Positions 11,706 through 23,043 of a stretch of 64,000 nucleotides of DNA are shown piece after piece. The notes under the pieces are model-generated. The model was not told the DNA's origin. It worked only from the letters and a program-made list of their open reading frames with translations, and did no database searches. Both the position numbers and the translations under genes were made by a program. The stretch's first letter is position 1. The number at the start of each line of letters is the position of its first letter. Origin of the DNA: Prorocentrum cordatum (lineage: Eukaryota > Sar > Dinophyceae > Prorocentrales > Prorocentraceae); NCBI GenBank assembly GCA_963575745.1, contig CAUYUJ010003447.1:1064228-1128227 (forward strand), in the 5' to 3' direction.

Positions 11706-12264
11706 TGAGGGAGGGGTGGGGGGCGGGGGCAAGATTGAGCGCTGAGCACCGATTGCAATCCCCGAGTGCAAGCCTGGACGCATCATGAAGAATCAACCGA
11801 GCGAGGAAATCATTCCGACTTTGGAGCGAATCCACGAGAGAGACGACTCGAAGTCTCCTGACCATTGCCAGTGGGGCCGTCGGGTGGGCATGGATGTCTT
11901 AAGTTCCTGGCACCGTTGACGCAGAAACGCCCACAACGACATGAAATAGGACGACGTTTACGTAATGGGGGGCGGTCGAAAGAAACGGGAAGAAAGAGAG
12001 GCACAGGCAGGGGAGTTGGAGGATTGGACCCCCCGCCGTCTTCGCCGATCGCCCATCCTCGTCTTGGTCGTGGATTGCCACCGTCGATCGAGGCCATCGT
12101 GATCGTCGATCGTCCAGCGTGTGATCGTCGGTCGTCGTGCATCGATCGTGGCCGTCGTGATCGTCGATGGCCGGTCGTCGTCTGTCGATCGTTGCTCGCC
12201 GTCGTCGGGACGCCGCTCCGCTGGAGCGCAGCCCAGCTCGGGAGAAAGCGGTGCCCTCGCGCGC

Positions 12265-12331
12265 GCGCGCGCCCGCAGCCGGTCTCTGGGCGCGCCGCGT
12301 TCCCGCGGTCGGGGCCTGCCGCCACCACCGC
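12265..12331 (-). CDS. Possible next exon of the sirtuin gene (3' border unresolved)
   Basis: A pyrimidine-rich acceptor (ctcccgctcgccag|GCG) opens a phase-0 frame reading AVVAAGPDRGNAARPETGCG. Joined to the end of the 12714-12845 exon (RLRPGDE) it gives a stretch resembling the Gly-rich turn of small beta-barrel domains. The match is short, no donor could be fixed, and a random GC-rich island could look the same. Confidence 0.3.
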
Positions 12332-12429
12332 CTGGCGAGCGGGAGGGGGTGGAGGCGAGGATGGGGCCAGGTCACCTCTCGAAAAATCCATGTGCTGTTC
12401 GTCCTCTTGCCCCTCCTGCTTCTCCTGAC

Positions 12430-12575
12430 TTTCCTCCTGTCCTCCTCCTGCTCATCCTCCTGCACCTCCTCCTCCTCCTTCTCCCCCTCACCCTTCTCTT
12501 CCTCCTCCTCCTCCTCCTCCTCCCTCCACCTCCTCCTCCGGCTCCTCCTCCTGTTCCTCCGCCTCCTCCTTTTGA
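12430..12575 (+). repeat. CTC trinucleotide array
   Basis: Imperfect ctcctcctc run; the flanking CpG-rich islands are the candidate exons. Confidence 0.8.
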
Positions 12576-12713
12576 TTCCGTGCCTCGCCGCGGCCTGTGT
12601 GCTCCGATGGCGTCGGGCAAGAGAACAACCATGGGGGAGGTCAGTAGGCCCAAACGTTACGTTGGCGCGCATGGGAGAGGCCGCGACGACGACGGCGACG
12701 CCGGCGGCGAGGC

Positions 12714-12845
12714 CTCGTCGCCGGGGCGCAGTCGCGTCGCGGCGTCGGCGGCGGCGCCGGGCGCGGCGTCGAAGGCGGCGACGTCGGGCGCGGTGTCGAC
12801 GGCGTCGGCGTCGGGCAGCGCGAGCCCGAGGGCGGTCGCGAGCGC
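12714..12845 (-). CDS. Sirtuin gene, exon 10 by family order: C-terminal extension
   Basis: The exon starts at a CGCAG|GCG acceptor and ends at a GACGAG|GCCTCG donor of the GC type: 132 bases, 44 codons, phase 0 at both ends. It reads ALATALGLALPDADAVDTAP early and DAATRLRPGDE at the end, with nearly every codon ending in G or C. Joined to the previous exon it gives DEVLE-ALATALGLALP, which continues the last helix of the Sir2 domain as expected (a D-x-VLE-xLA-xxLGL pattern). The rest is an Ala/Asp-rich extension beyond the catalytic core, of unknown role. The fit of phase and helix supports it; the extension itself is inference. Confidence 0.65.
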
Positions 12846-13539
12846 CTGCGCCACGTGTTGGCCGCGGGGGGTGGGGGCGGGGGCGCCGATCGAAACGAGC
12901 GGCGCGGGGCACGGTCGGCGAGCGGCGAACGGCGGCGGCTAAGGGCAGCGACCGGCGACGCCGACGACCGGCGAGCGACGAGCGGCGCGTGACGGCAACG
13001 GAAGCCACGAGGAGAAGGAGGGAGAGAGGGGGACGGCTCGAGGCGGGAAGTTTGAAAAACAACGAGGGGAGGAGGAAGGAGAACGATGAAAACGACGAGG
13101 GGGGAAGGAGCATGGGAATGAGATCGAACGTTGAGTTACTTTTTGGGAATGCTCATGCTATACATGTTTTTTTGTGAACGGGGTTCAAGAGGTTCCAAAG
13201 TTCGGGGTATTTGGCTACGGCACTAGGAACTGCATGGACAACGAAGGTCGGAAAAAGGGTAGTGAGGCGGGGAAGAATAACAGGGAGAGGACAAACAAAC
13301 ATGGGAAAACAAGAAAGAAGAGGAAGAAACGTCGGAAAGCAAGGAACATCTGGAAAACAAAAACGGAAGGATGAGGGATATGGGCGGGGAATGATGGTGG
13401 GCGGAAGGGACGAGAACGGGAAGGAGGACGAGGGAGGGATGGAAAGGGGGGGCGAAGGCAAAACGGGAGGGAGGGCGAGGTGCACAGGAAGGACGGAGCT
13501 GGCGCGCGGCGTTAAGCAGTTTCCTTACTTACGTGGATA

Positions 13540-14105
13540 GCGCTCGAAGGCGAGCGAAGGTCAAGACTCGCGCGTTGCATGGGAAGCCCAATTTCGGAAC
13601 ACAATGTACCGCGCTGGGGTCGGCGCTCGGCGCCGATCAGATTCCGCGCGCGACTGGCAAGCACGCGAACGCACGCGGGGGGACTCTTCGCCCGGCGTCG
13701 GCAGCGTTCTCGGAAAACGATGTTCGAGCGGCTGTCGGCGCGTAGCGCCGAAAGAAAGGCGTCTCGCTGCGCAGCTGGTAACGTGCGGGTGCGCGCGGCC
13801 ACCCCTGCGGCTGCGTCGCAACGGCGTCACACACGCAAACCTTCGCTCCGCAACCACCACGCGGGGGTGGACCGCATGAGAGGATGTCAGCTACAGCCGC
13901 GATGTTCGCGCTCGGGTCGGCGCGCGTCGCCATGCAGCTTCCTTGCTCCCCTGGTCTGCGCGCGCACAGGGGGCGACTCGCGAGTCGCATGGTCGGCTGG
14001 ATCTCGGAGGCCGGCGCGCTGCGCCAATCTCAAGTCTCGCGCTGAGGTCGGCGCGTGGAGAAACGCCAGCTGCAGTCGCTACGCAAACGCCACACGGGGT
14101 GCGGG
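13540..14105 (+). repeat. Degenerate higher-order repeat of about 170-180 bp
   Basis: Blocks of ctgcgtcgcaacgg-tcacacacgc, gggggtgg-ctgcatgaaaagaygtcag and gctcgggtcggcgcg recur with variation, and the order leads directly into the 52-bp array that follows. Confidence 0.5.
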
Positions 14106-14109
14106 GGGG

Positions 14110-14690
14110 GGCTGCATGAAAAGACGTCAGCAGAGAGCGCCGCGTGCGAGCGGCGCGAAGCAGCGCCCTCCGGACGCGCCAGAGAGCGCTTCGCGCGAGC
14201 GGCGAGCAGGCACGGAACCGCCCTCGGGGCGCGCCCAAACGCGCCGCGCCCGAGCGGGCACGCACAAGAGATCCCGCGGGGCGCGCCAGAGCGCGTCGCG
14301 TGCCAGCGGGCACGCCAGAGGGCGCCCTCAGGGCGCGCCAGTGACTGCCGCGTGCGAGGGGGGCTCGCACAAGAGAGCCGTCGGGGCGCGCCGGAGCGGG
14401 CACGCACGGATGCGCTCTCGGGGCGCGCCAGTGCGCCGCGTGCGATCGGGCACGCGCTAGACCGACCTCGGGACGCGCCAGAGCGCGCCGCGTGCGAGCG
14501 GGCACGCACGAAAACGCCCTCGGAACGCGCCGAAATGCACCGCGCGCGGGCGGGAACTCACGAGAGGCGCCCTGGGGGCGGGCCAGGGCGCGCCGCTTGC
14601 GAGCGGGCACGCACTAAAGCGCCATCAGGGCGCGCCAAGGTGCGCCGCGTGCGAACGGCACGTGCGGAAAGGCTCTCGGGTGGCGCCCGC
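14110..14690 (+). repeat. Minisatellite of about 52 bp
   Basis: Units centred on gcgcgccagagcgcgccgcg followed by tgcgagcgggcacgcac recur at 14252, 14304, 14356, 14394, 14444, 14496 and 14601, mostly 52 bases apart. The array lies in the intron between sirtuin exons 9 and 10 and makes long Arg/Ala-rich open frames on both strands. Confidence 0.75.
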
Positions 14691-14959
14691 GCGGGGGGGG
14701 GGGGGGTGCAATGCTGAGCAGATCCGCGAAAATCCTCCGAAGACTCTAAGCCTATGGGCCCCCCTTCCTGGCCATCTCCGCGCGGACGAGGCAGAGAAGG
14801 AGGCGCACAAGGGGGAGGAGGGCGCCGCACGCCTTCAGAACCGCTTAGAGGCGGACGAGCTGACTCTCGTCCGCCCGCTGGCGTAGTGCATCTGGCACTC
14901 CGCTGAACGCTCCGACCCTCAGTCGCTCGCTGTCTGACGATTGTCAGGGCTTTCGCTCG

Positions 14960-15480
14960 CTCCCGAAAGAGAGAAAGAGAGAGCGAGAGAGGAAACAAGC
15001 CAAGAAACCAAGACAGATATATAGAAATAGAGAGAGAGGAAAAACAAATAAATGAGGCAGAGAGAGAGAGAGTGAGAGATAACACGAGCGAGCGAGAGAG
15101 AGAGAGAGAAAGACAAGGAAGGGGGGGAAACCGGCAGAGGGATTGGGAAAGGGCGGGAGAAAGGGGGGGCGATGAAGACGAGGGTGGAGTAGGGGAGAAG
15201 GAGGTCGAGTGGCTTCTCGTTGTTTAGGGAAGGGTCCAGGGGGTTCAAAAGCTAAGGGGGGGTACGGAAGGGGAGTCTATCGACTCTGGACTCGAAATGG
15301 CGGAGGTGAAGAAGAAGGTACGGAAAGGATGAGAGGAGGGTGGGGGGGGGGAGAAGGGAAGAAAAGGAAGGGGAATGAGGACGTAACACAAGAGGAACAG
15401 AAGGGGACATATGAGAAAAGGGGCATTTGAGAATGATGAGGGCGAGGGATGAGGACGCGGAAAGATGGTGGGCGGAAATG
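14960..15480 (+). repeat. GA-rich purine tract
   Basis: Over 500 bases of gagaga and ggga-rich sequence on the plus strand, so a polypyrimidine tract in the direction of the sirtuin transcript. Confidence 0.7.
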
Positions 15481-15999
15481 GAAAGAAGGGGGAAGGGGAT
15501 GCGGAGCGGGCGAGGAGGGCTGAAAGCAAGAGAGGATTCCCCCCCTGGAGCAGCAAGAAAGCAACCCATGGCTGCTTCATCCCCCGAACCCTCCTCCCTG
15601 CTCCCCCTCCCTCCTGGGGGAACGACAAGATATCTGTGCCGCTGCCAACTCCTCCCTAGACACCTTCAGGGGCGCCCTCCTACCGTCATCTAGGACGAAT
15701 CCAACTCCGGCGTCGAGGGAAGAGTAGCGAGATCGGTGTACGTTCCTACTCTGTCTGAATTTCCCCTCTCCTAGGAGAAGAAACAACTACATGAACATAA
15801 AATGCCAGAGGTCGGCATGGATGCATTGGATCGACGTTGCGGGGCCGAAGGCGCCGCCAGGGGGGTCCAGCGCAGTGCAGCTCCAAGAGATCGTCGCGGA
15901 CCTTCGATCATGCTATACTCATGTGATGCTTCTCATTCAATCGCTCGTTCATCCTTCCCCTTCACCCTTCAACCCCCCACTCCCCTCTGAGGGGGAGCG

Positions 16000-16195
16000 A
16001 TAGGGGATGACTCTCCCAGGGGGAAATATTGGCCTGGAAGCGGCGATACATCACCGAGAGATTGACGACAAGCCCCTGACAACCGAACCCGGCGCTCCTG
16101 GGAAGGGTGGGCCAGCAAGCCCTCATCGGGGATGAACGGGCCACTGGGGGTCGAATCGCGGTCCACCCCTGGGGCTAACGTTGCCCCTGACCTCC
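16000..16195 (+). repeat. Family A dispersed repeat, copy 5 (diverged)
   Basis: Landmarks are cctggaagcggcgatacatcaccgagagatt, ctcctgggaagggtgggcca, ccctcatcggggatgaacgggccactgggggtcga and gctaacgttgcccctgacc. Confidence 0.7.
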
Positions 16196-16464
16196 GCGTC
16201 GCCGCCGCCGTTCCCCGCCGAGGGCGCTCGGGCGGGCCGAAGCCTTGGCTTGATCGTCTCGCGAAGCAGGAGCGGATCGGAAGCGGATCGTCCCGAACCG
16301 AATCGAAATCGGATGGCCGCGCCTGGCTCCAGGCTCGCGCCCCGGCCGATGCCGGCGAACCGAACCGAACCGAACCGGATCGGAACTGCGGCGCCGGCCT
16401 GCGCATCCAGCCGCACCGAATCGAATCGTACGGCGGCCCCGGGGCAATCGGGCGGCCCGAAGGC

Positions 16465-16500
16465 CTCGAGGACCTCGTCCAGGGGCGCGTACACGCGCAC
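16465..16500 (-). CDS. Sirtuin gene, exon 9: VRVYAPLDEVLE
   Basis: This 36-base exon encodes VRVYAPLDEVLE, the late strand and helix of the Sir2 Rossmann fold (family pattern LRIFA-x-I-D-x-V). It follows a TCGAG|GTG acceptor and ends at a CTCGAG|GCCTTC donor of the GC type. Joined to the exon at 16682-16738 it reads RTRLDPLAA-VRVYAPLDEV without a break, and joined to 12714-12845 it continues into ALATALGL. An alternative 3' border at a GTACGA donor 33 bases further on would add a Pro-rich tail. I prefer the GC donor because the helix then continues. The intron before it is only 181 bases. Confidence 0.8.
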
Positions 16501-16681
16501 CTCGAGCAGGGGATCGACTGCAGAATTGGTCTACCCCAGGATTGATCTTCGCGTCGGATTCGCGCTCAGTGCGCCGAATCCTCGCAGATCTACGGACATC
16601 CCACGTGTTGCTTCTGTCGGTTCGATGAGAAAACCATTTTGGAGGTAGATCCGCTCTGTCGTCGATCCCCTGTGGAAGCAC

Positions 16682-16738
16682 CGCGGCCAGCGGGTCCAGC
16701 CGCGTGCGCTGCAGGGACACCACGGCGAGGCCGAGGGC
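16682..16738 (-). CDS. Sirtuin gene, exon 8: VVSLQRTRLD
   Basis: The 57-base exon has 19 codons in phase 0 at both ends and starts at a CGGCAG|GCC acceptor after a pyrimidine-containing stretch. It ends at a GCG|GTGCTT donor. It reads ALGLAVVSLQRTRLDPLAA: the hydrophobic VVSLQ strand and following turn are the part of algal Sir2 proteins that comes after GTSL and before the LRIF strand. Third-position GC is complete or nearly so. Its position downstream of the GTSL exon on the same strand, and the phase match to the next exon, make a chance match unlikely. Confidence 0.85.
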
Positions 16739-16988
16739 CTGCCGAGGAGCCGCCCGCCCGGGGGGCCCGAGGCGCCGCCCTCCCCCTGCGGGTGCTGCAG
16801 CGCCTCCGCTGGCCTCCTCCCGCCTCCCCTGGCCTGCCCAGAGGCCTCTGAAGGGGCCCAGGGAGAAACAAGCAAGTAGACACAAGTTCGAGGTTGTACC
16901 GATTTTTCGAACATTTTGGGGTTTTCGCCTTCCCCCCCACTGCGCACATGTTCCCATGTTTCCTGGGAGTCGACGATTACTTGTGTAA

Positions 16989-16990
<2 letters not shown>

Positions 16991-17055
<65 letters not shown>
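16991..17055 (+). repeat. (GT)n microsatellite
   Basis: About 65 bases of uninterrupted GT, in the intron upstream of the 16.7-kb sirtuin exon. Confidence 0.95.
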
Positions 17056-17056
<1 letters not shown>

Positions 17057-17189
17057 CGAGGGCCCTCGCGGGGGCGAGCGCCAGGCCAAGCCGTGGCACC
17101 TCGTCGCCCGGCGGCCGCAATTGAGCGCCCTTGGAGAGGAGAGCGCCCCCAAGGCCAACGGCGGGCGCGCGCCCAGTCGCGGTGCAGGG

Positions 17190-18245
17190 ATCCGATCGTG
17201 CGAGAGTTGGGCAGTGACAGCAGGCTCCGCGGCTGCCCGACATGGTTCGTGCAAGGTAGTCCAGCGGTAGTGCAGGACTCAGCCGATGTTAGGAAACGCT
17301 GGTGGAATAAGGTCATTAGCTAAAGTGGAGAGACCAGCGCGGGCGATAAGGGACCTCGTCGAAAAAGGTCGCCAGCTACAAGGCGGGAATGAGATCGTGC
17401 GAGAAGGCAGGCAGCGGCAGCGAGCTCGGTCAAAAAGGAGTCGTGCGACACACAACTCGGCGACAGCGCACGGACGAGATCTTGCGAGAAGGGCGCTCGT
17501 GGGGCTCGTCTCAAGCTACAGCGCGGGAATTTGAGCGTGCGCGCAGGCTGGACGTGGCAGCAGGATCGGTCGCTGCACGGGGGTGTGCGAGGCACATCGC
17601 AGCTAAAGGCGAGAATCAGTTCGTGCAAGAAGGCACGAAATGGCAGCTGGCGTTGTTTCTGCGAACAGAGGTCGTGCGAGAAGGGGTGGGACAGGTTTTC
17701 AGCCACGAGGAAAAGGCAGGCAGTGGCAACTGGCTCGGTTGCAACACGGAGTCGTGCGAGACGGATCTCAGCTGCAGTGCGGGGGTCCGAGCGGGCGAGA
17801 AGGCAGGCAACGGCAGCGGGGAATGCATCTCAACTACAGTGCTGAGATCTATCCGTGTGAGAAGGCAGGCAGTGGCGGCAAACTCTGTTACTGTACGCCC
17901 GGGGCGTGCGAGACACAGGTCAGCTAAATCGCAAGGGTCCGCTCGTACGAGAAGGGCGCCCGTGGGACAGGTGTTCAGATAATTGCAGTGCGGGGATCCG
18001 ATCGTGCGCAAAGGCAAGCAGTGACAGCAAGCGCTGCTGCTACAGGGGAATCGTGCGATGCACATGCCAGCGCGGGAAGGCAGGCAGTGTCAGCAGGCAC
18101 TGTCGATGCCATGGGGCTCGTGAGATCCAATCTCCGCTACAACGGGGCCTGCTGCAGGGGTCAGCTCATGTGCGAAGCGCGTCGGCGAAGGTCTTCAGAT
18201 ACAGTGCGGAGATACATTCGTGGGAGAAGCAGCTTCGCCGGGGCA
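17190..18245 (+). repeat. Degenerate minisatellite (60-90 bp units)
   Basis: More than ten copies of cgtgcgagaaggcaggcagtggcagc followed by ggntcg-t-gctac and ggg-tcgtgcgaga-acat, at about 17401, 17485, 17541, 17625, 17709, 17798, 17860, 17951, 18009 and 18074. Spacing is irregular. Confidence 0.7.
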
Positions 18246-18959
18246 GGCCAGGCTGGGACGTCAACTCTCCTGTCAGCGAGGCCGCGTCGTGACCCACGCT
18301 GCGGACCCAAAACTGTCAAGACCCAGCTGGATGCTCTGCATCCGCCTGCTCCTCCCCCCTGCCTCCAGACCGCGAGGGCGTAGATCTGGGTACGCCCGCC
18401 GCCTGTGACTTCCCACGGCGACCCGAAGGGTGTTTACGGCCGTGCTGGCCGCCGGCCCAGGCGACGACGAGAAGGCGCTTCGGCGCGACACGCCAACCAC
18501 CTCTCGACTCCCAAACGTCGAGCCTCCGAGCTCTTCCCATCCTCCCGCCCCGCGGATAGGGGCGGCCGGATCGGTGTCTTCTGCCCGACCCGTCCCCCGT
18601 TCATCTCCGCCTCCCGTTTCTTCCCTGCCCTCCCCTCCCCTCCCGATCCTCCATCTCCCTCCCGAATCAAACAGACTCGTCACGCAGCAGGACGTGCTAC
18701 TGGGCGGGATGGGCGATTCGCCCGAGACCGCCTTAGAATAATTGATTTCGGGCACTGAAGCACCCGAGAGGAGCTGCACGGATCCAGCACACGGACGTTG
18801 TCAAGCATTGGCTCTTAACCTAGCGCCGCGCACATTCGCCCCCGACGATTCGAACAGCTGGACGGATGGAGGGGGAATGGCTTCAAACGCCCCTACCGAC
18901 CACCTGCCCGTCTGCCCATCTGCTGCTCGATTTCTGATTGGCGTAGTACTCGCCATCAA

Positions 18960-19065
18960 TGATAATGCGGATGATGATGATGATGCTGCTGATGATGATG
19001 CTAATGATGATGCTAATGATGATTATGATGATGATCATGATCACGATCATGATCATGATGGTGAT
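18960..19065 (+). repeat. GAT/ATG trinucleotide array
   Basis: gatgatgat with gatcatgatc interruptions. Confidence 0.9.
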
Positions 19066-19439
19066 GAGGCTTGCATGCCCTCTGAGACCTCACTTTGCCA
19101 ATCATCCCAGAGACGTCGGCCAGATACCGCCAGAGGCCTGTGCAAACCAACTAAAGGCCCAAGGCATATCTGAAGCCTGTGGTAATCGTTCATCCTCATC
19201 TCCTCCCGTTCCTCCGCCTCGTCGGCAAGTGCTGGGTTTTTTTTCTGGCCCTCCATCTACTCCAACACGCAGCCCAGTTGGCTCCGCTTGCCTTGACCTG
19301 GGGCAGAGGCCAACAGAAGTTCCAGCCAGACTCCTCATGACTCGTTCGAGCTGGCTAGCTTGACTTCCTCATCCAAATCCTACTCCTGTTCCTTCAGCCC
19401 CCCTTGCACTTCCTCCTCATCCTCTCCTCTCCCTCCTTT

Positions 19440-19620
19440 CCTTTCTCCCACTCCTCCCTCATCCTCCACCTCGTCCTTCTCCTCCCCCTCCTCCTCCTCC
19501 TCCTCCTCCTCCTCCTCCCCCTTCTCCTCCTCCTCCTCCTCCTCCTCCTCCTCCTCCTCCTCCTCCTCCTCCTCCCCCTCCTCCTCCTCCCCCTCACCTT
19601 GTTCCTCCTCCTCCAGCCAT
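19440..19620 (+). repeat. TCC trinucleotide array
   Basis: Long ctcctcctc run, one of many in the window. Confidence 0.9.
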
Positions 19621-19829
19621 TATTCTCCTCTCGTGCTCCTCTTCGAAACTCGCCTTCTCGCCGATCTGCTCCGCAGGCGTCTCCCAGTGTGAGCGCAGCG
19701 CCGGGGTCACCTTCGGGTCGGGCGATGGGGGCCCGTTTGGGACCTTGGGCTTCCCCAAAAAACTCTGCAGACCTCATCCCGAGGACTCGCGTCCCCTCCA
19801 GAGAACTTCCTCCAGAAGGGTGCGGGATC

Positions 19830-20200
19830 AGTGCGAGGTAGTGGCAGGTGGAGGGTGAAAAGGGGGGGAGTGGGGCGTGGAAGAGGGAGGAGTGGAAGGG
19901 GGAGGGGGGGAGGAGTGAGCGGCATGTGAGGAGGGACGGTGGAAGAGGAGGGTGGGGAATCAGGGGATGGAGCGGAGGAGGAGAAAGGGGCGGAGGGTGA
20001 GGGGTAGAGGGGGAGAGGGCGTGGTGGCCGAGAGATGTGTCACTGGAAAGAGGACGGAGGGAAAAGGAGGGGGTGAATGATGCAGAGGACGAGCAGGGCC
20101 TTGGAGCACGAGGAGAAGAGGCCAACCATGGCGTCAAGCAGAGCGAGCCAGAAGGGAGGCGAGGACGAGGGACGGGGAGGGAGAGGGGGATGACGGCCAG
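19830..20200 (+). repeat. GGA/GGGA purine-rich tract
   Basis: Purine-rich gagggggagg sequence without a coding frame. Confidence 0.6.
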
Positions 20201-21234
20201 GAGCCAGCAGGACGAGCTAAAAACTATCCCATCCCCTGCCCCCATCGTCGCCCAATCCCCCCTCCCCGTCCATTCCCCCACCTGCGTCGTCCCTTCCCGT
20301 GATGCCCCTCTCTCCCTCTTCCTCGCCCCGCCCGCGCCCCCTGCCACCCTCTCCCAGCAACCTTCTCTATGCCATTCCGTGTTTTTCTCTTCTTTGTTTT
20401 TGCTATTCTTGCTCTTTTGTTTTCTCTCTCTCACTCTCTCTCTCTGTCTTGATTGCCGGGCACAGAACGCCCGAGCTGGTCTCCGAGGAGGGCCTCCAGA
20501 CTGCCTGCGCGAATGCACACGCAGTCGGCCCATGCGGCCCTTAGGTCGGAACCCGAAAACAGCAGCGGCTCACGTAGCCCAGGGCAGTCACAGCTGCACG
20601 GGACGCGCCTGTAGCCAGCCAGAGTACACGGGCGCCGGCGCCACGCCCCCTAGCCCGCCGGCCCAACGAAGCAACGGATTGCCCACAGCAGCGTCGGGAC
20701 TTTAGTTCCCCCCACCTCCAAACGTCAGGAGGCCTCCGCAAGGTGACTCCGTTTGGAAGAGCCCTTCCATAGTGGATCCTGGGGCCAGATCCTACACTCG
20801 GGTGGCTATGCCGAACGGCAAGAATATGTCCCCAAGCTGCGTCCAGCAAGAGTGACGATTGAATTGCTACCCGCCGGATTTCCAGACACGGCCGCAGTCC
20901 ATGTGGCACATGTGTAAGTTCCTTGTTTCTGAGTGTGTATTTCTCTATGTCTCTGTCTTTCTGTCTATGTTTCTCTTTGTTGGTCCTATCTCTCTCTATA
21001 TGTCTCTCTCCCTGTGTCTCTACATTAACATAGGTCGCCACCTCTCTTCGTTTCTCTCGCTCGCACTCTCTCTCTCTCTCTCTCTCTCTCTTCCACACTC
21101 ACCATTTTTATGTATATCATTATGGATGTATTCGTTTTGCGTATATATCAACATTGTGTGTACCTACGTTTATGCATGCATGGGTATGTGCGCAAACTGA
21201 TTCACAACAACAAATTCAGGATGACACCAACGCC

Positions 21235-21840
21235 AGGCGCGACGGGATCTGGGGGGAAAGTGCGGTGGGTGGGGGCGCGGCCGCACCAAATCGGTGGCTC
21301 GCACTGCTGCGTTGCATCGGCTCGATATTGGGAGGATGTCTCAGGCAAAACGGCATTGTCTAGACAACGGTTTCAAAAGGGCTGGATCCGGGGAGGACCA
21401 CGCAGCTGCACGGGGAGGGGGGGCAAAGGTGAAATGCGGCTGGCGGGGGCGCGGCATGGGGGCTCGAACCGGCTGGCTCGTACTCTGGCGCTGCATCGGT
21501 TCGACGTTGGGAGGATGCCTCCAGCGAGACGGCGCATTTTTCTACGAGCTGGGGTCAAAAAGGGCTGGATTCGGGGAGGATCGCGCAGCTGCGAAGGGGG
21601 GGAGATTGAATGCGGTGGGTGGGAACGCGGCCAATAAACTCGAGCTGGGTGGCTCGCACTCCTGGGCCGCATCGGCTCGATGTTTGGAGGGTGCCTCAAG
21701 CGAAACGACATCTGTCTTCAAAGCGGGGATCAAAAATTGCTGGCTTCGGAAACAATGTCTCAAGCAAAACATGTCCTTCACGAGTTACCTCACCCGAACG
21801 GCCGATTTTCTTTAAATCGGGCTTTGCCGGCGAAGCGTGT
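21235..21840 (+). repeat. 183-bp tandem repeat, about three units
   Basis: The landmark ggctggatYcggggaggaYc occurs at 21380 and 21563 (183 apart), with a diverged third unit at 21739. Each unit has gcggtgggtggg-gcg, ggctcgcact-ctg, gcatcggctcgat-ttgggagg and gcctcaagcgaaacg. The array fades into related aagcgaaacggcc fragments up to about 22020. Confidence 0.75.
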
Positions 21841-23043
21841 CCTGCGCGATCTGCCTCAACCTAGCAACTGGCCCCCCCGGGCTGCTCCGGCTCGATTCGG
21901 GGCGGATGCGATCAACGATCGACAGGGACCTGATTGGGGGAGTAAGTCGCAAGCGAAGCGGCCGCTGTCCGAGAAAAAGATTTCCCAAACGAAACGGCCC
22001 TTCTCTCTGAGTCGGGCTCAACATCATTGTAATTACGCCGCGCTTTCGAAGGTTTGATGCTAAACTGTTTAAAGCATGTGTCTTCTGGACCTGGCTTTCA
22101 CGATCTGCGGGAAGGGCGCCACCAATGTTGGGAACGTTGAGAATGCCCCTAGCGACGCGGCCAGATAAATCGAAGACGCGGGGCGCGCCAATTCCCTCTG
22201 GGTCTCTTCTCCCATCGGAGAGGCGCGCGCGAACATGTCTATATATATATATATATACCATCAATCGGAAGCCCAGCAATCCACGACCCTAAGTACGTCA
22301 AGTGACCGACTAGTCGAACGCCGAGTCGCCCATCTCACAGATCCCGAAAGCATCCCCGCATGTTGTCGCAGGAATATCGGCGCTCGTCGCGCGACGTTCC
22401 CAGCGCCTCCGAGACGCCCAAAAGGGGCAGAGGAGGCAAACAACACTGATTTACACTCTTGCGTTGCAAAGCTTCATGATGTTTTCCGCTTCTGTCTTCG
22501 AACGTTCAGGCGGCGCGCTGCAGGGCCCCTGGAGTCGCTCCTGGGGGCCCCGAAGAGGGCCCCGCGACGGCTCCGAGGGCCCCGATGACCGACGAGAGCA
22601 CCATCGGGATTCCCAAATGTCCCAAAATGCGCAACCAAAAGCCCCGAACAGGTTCCAAGAGCCGCGTCGATTTGTTCGAGCGAGGCGTCGGCGAGCCGTC
22701 AATTCCGAAGCGAGTGCAAAGGCGCGCGCGACGCACTCGTTTGTCGACTGCAAGTCTTGCTGATGGCGATGAGTGCACTTGCCTCGCGCGCGCAGTGCTC
22801 GATAAGCGTGAAGTGCCCTTCAACATGCGCTCCATCCATCGACCCCGCCCGCGCATGCCTCCACCGCCTCAGGAAAGACCCCCCTTCTGGGTTTGCGCCC
22901 AGGGGCATGGCGGCCGCGCGTGCTGGGGCGGCATGTCGGTTTTCAATTCGTTAGCCCGGAGAATCGCGAAATCGATGTTGAAGGAACCCCCGCTGTGTTT
23001 TAGCCGGGGCACGCGGCCCCGCCGCGTCCTGCCAGTGCTTATC

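Noticed and set aside
11899-13113. 404-codon minus-strand frame
   Set aside because: Arg- and Glu-rich product of GAG/CTC arrays; only short islands inside it have exon character in other phases.
20880-21180. Short plus frame with repeated VCLYVSVFLS
   Set aside because: Encoded by ctctctctc and tgtctctat repeats.
22235-22258. tatatatata as a promoter element
   Set aside because: A simple AT run without any neighbouring gene start; similar runs occur at 59505 and 62812.
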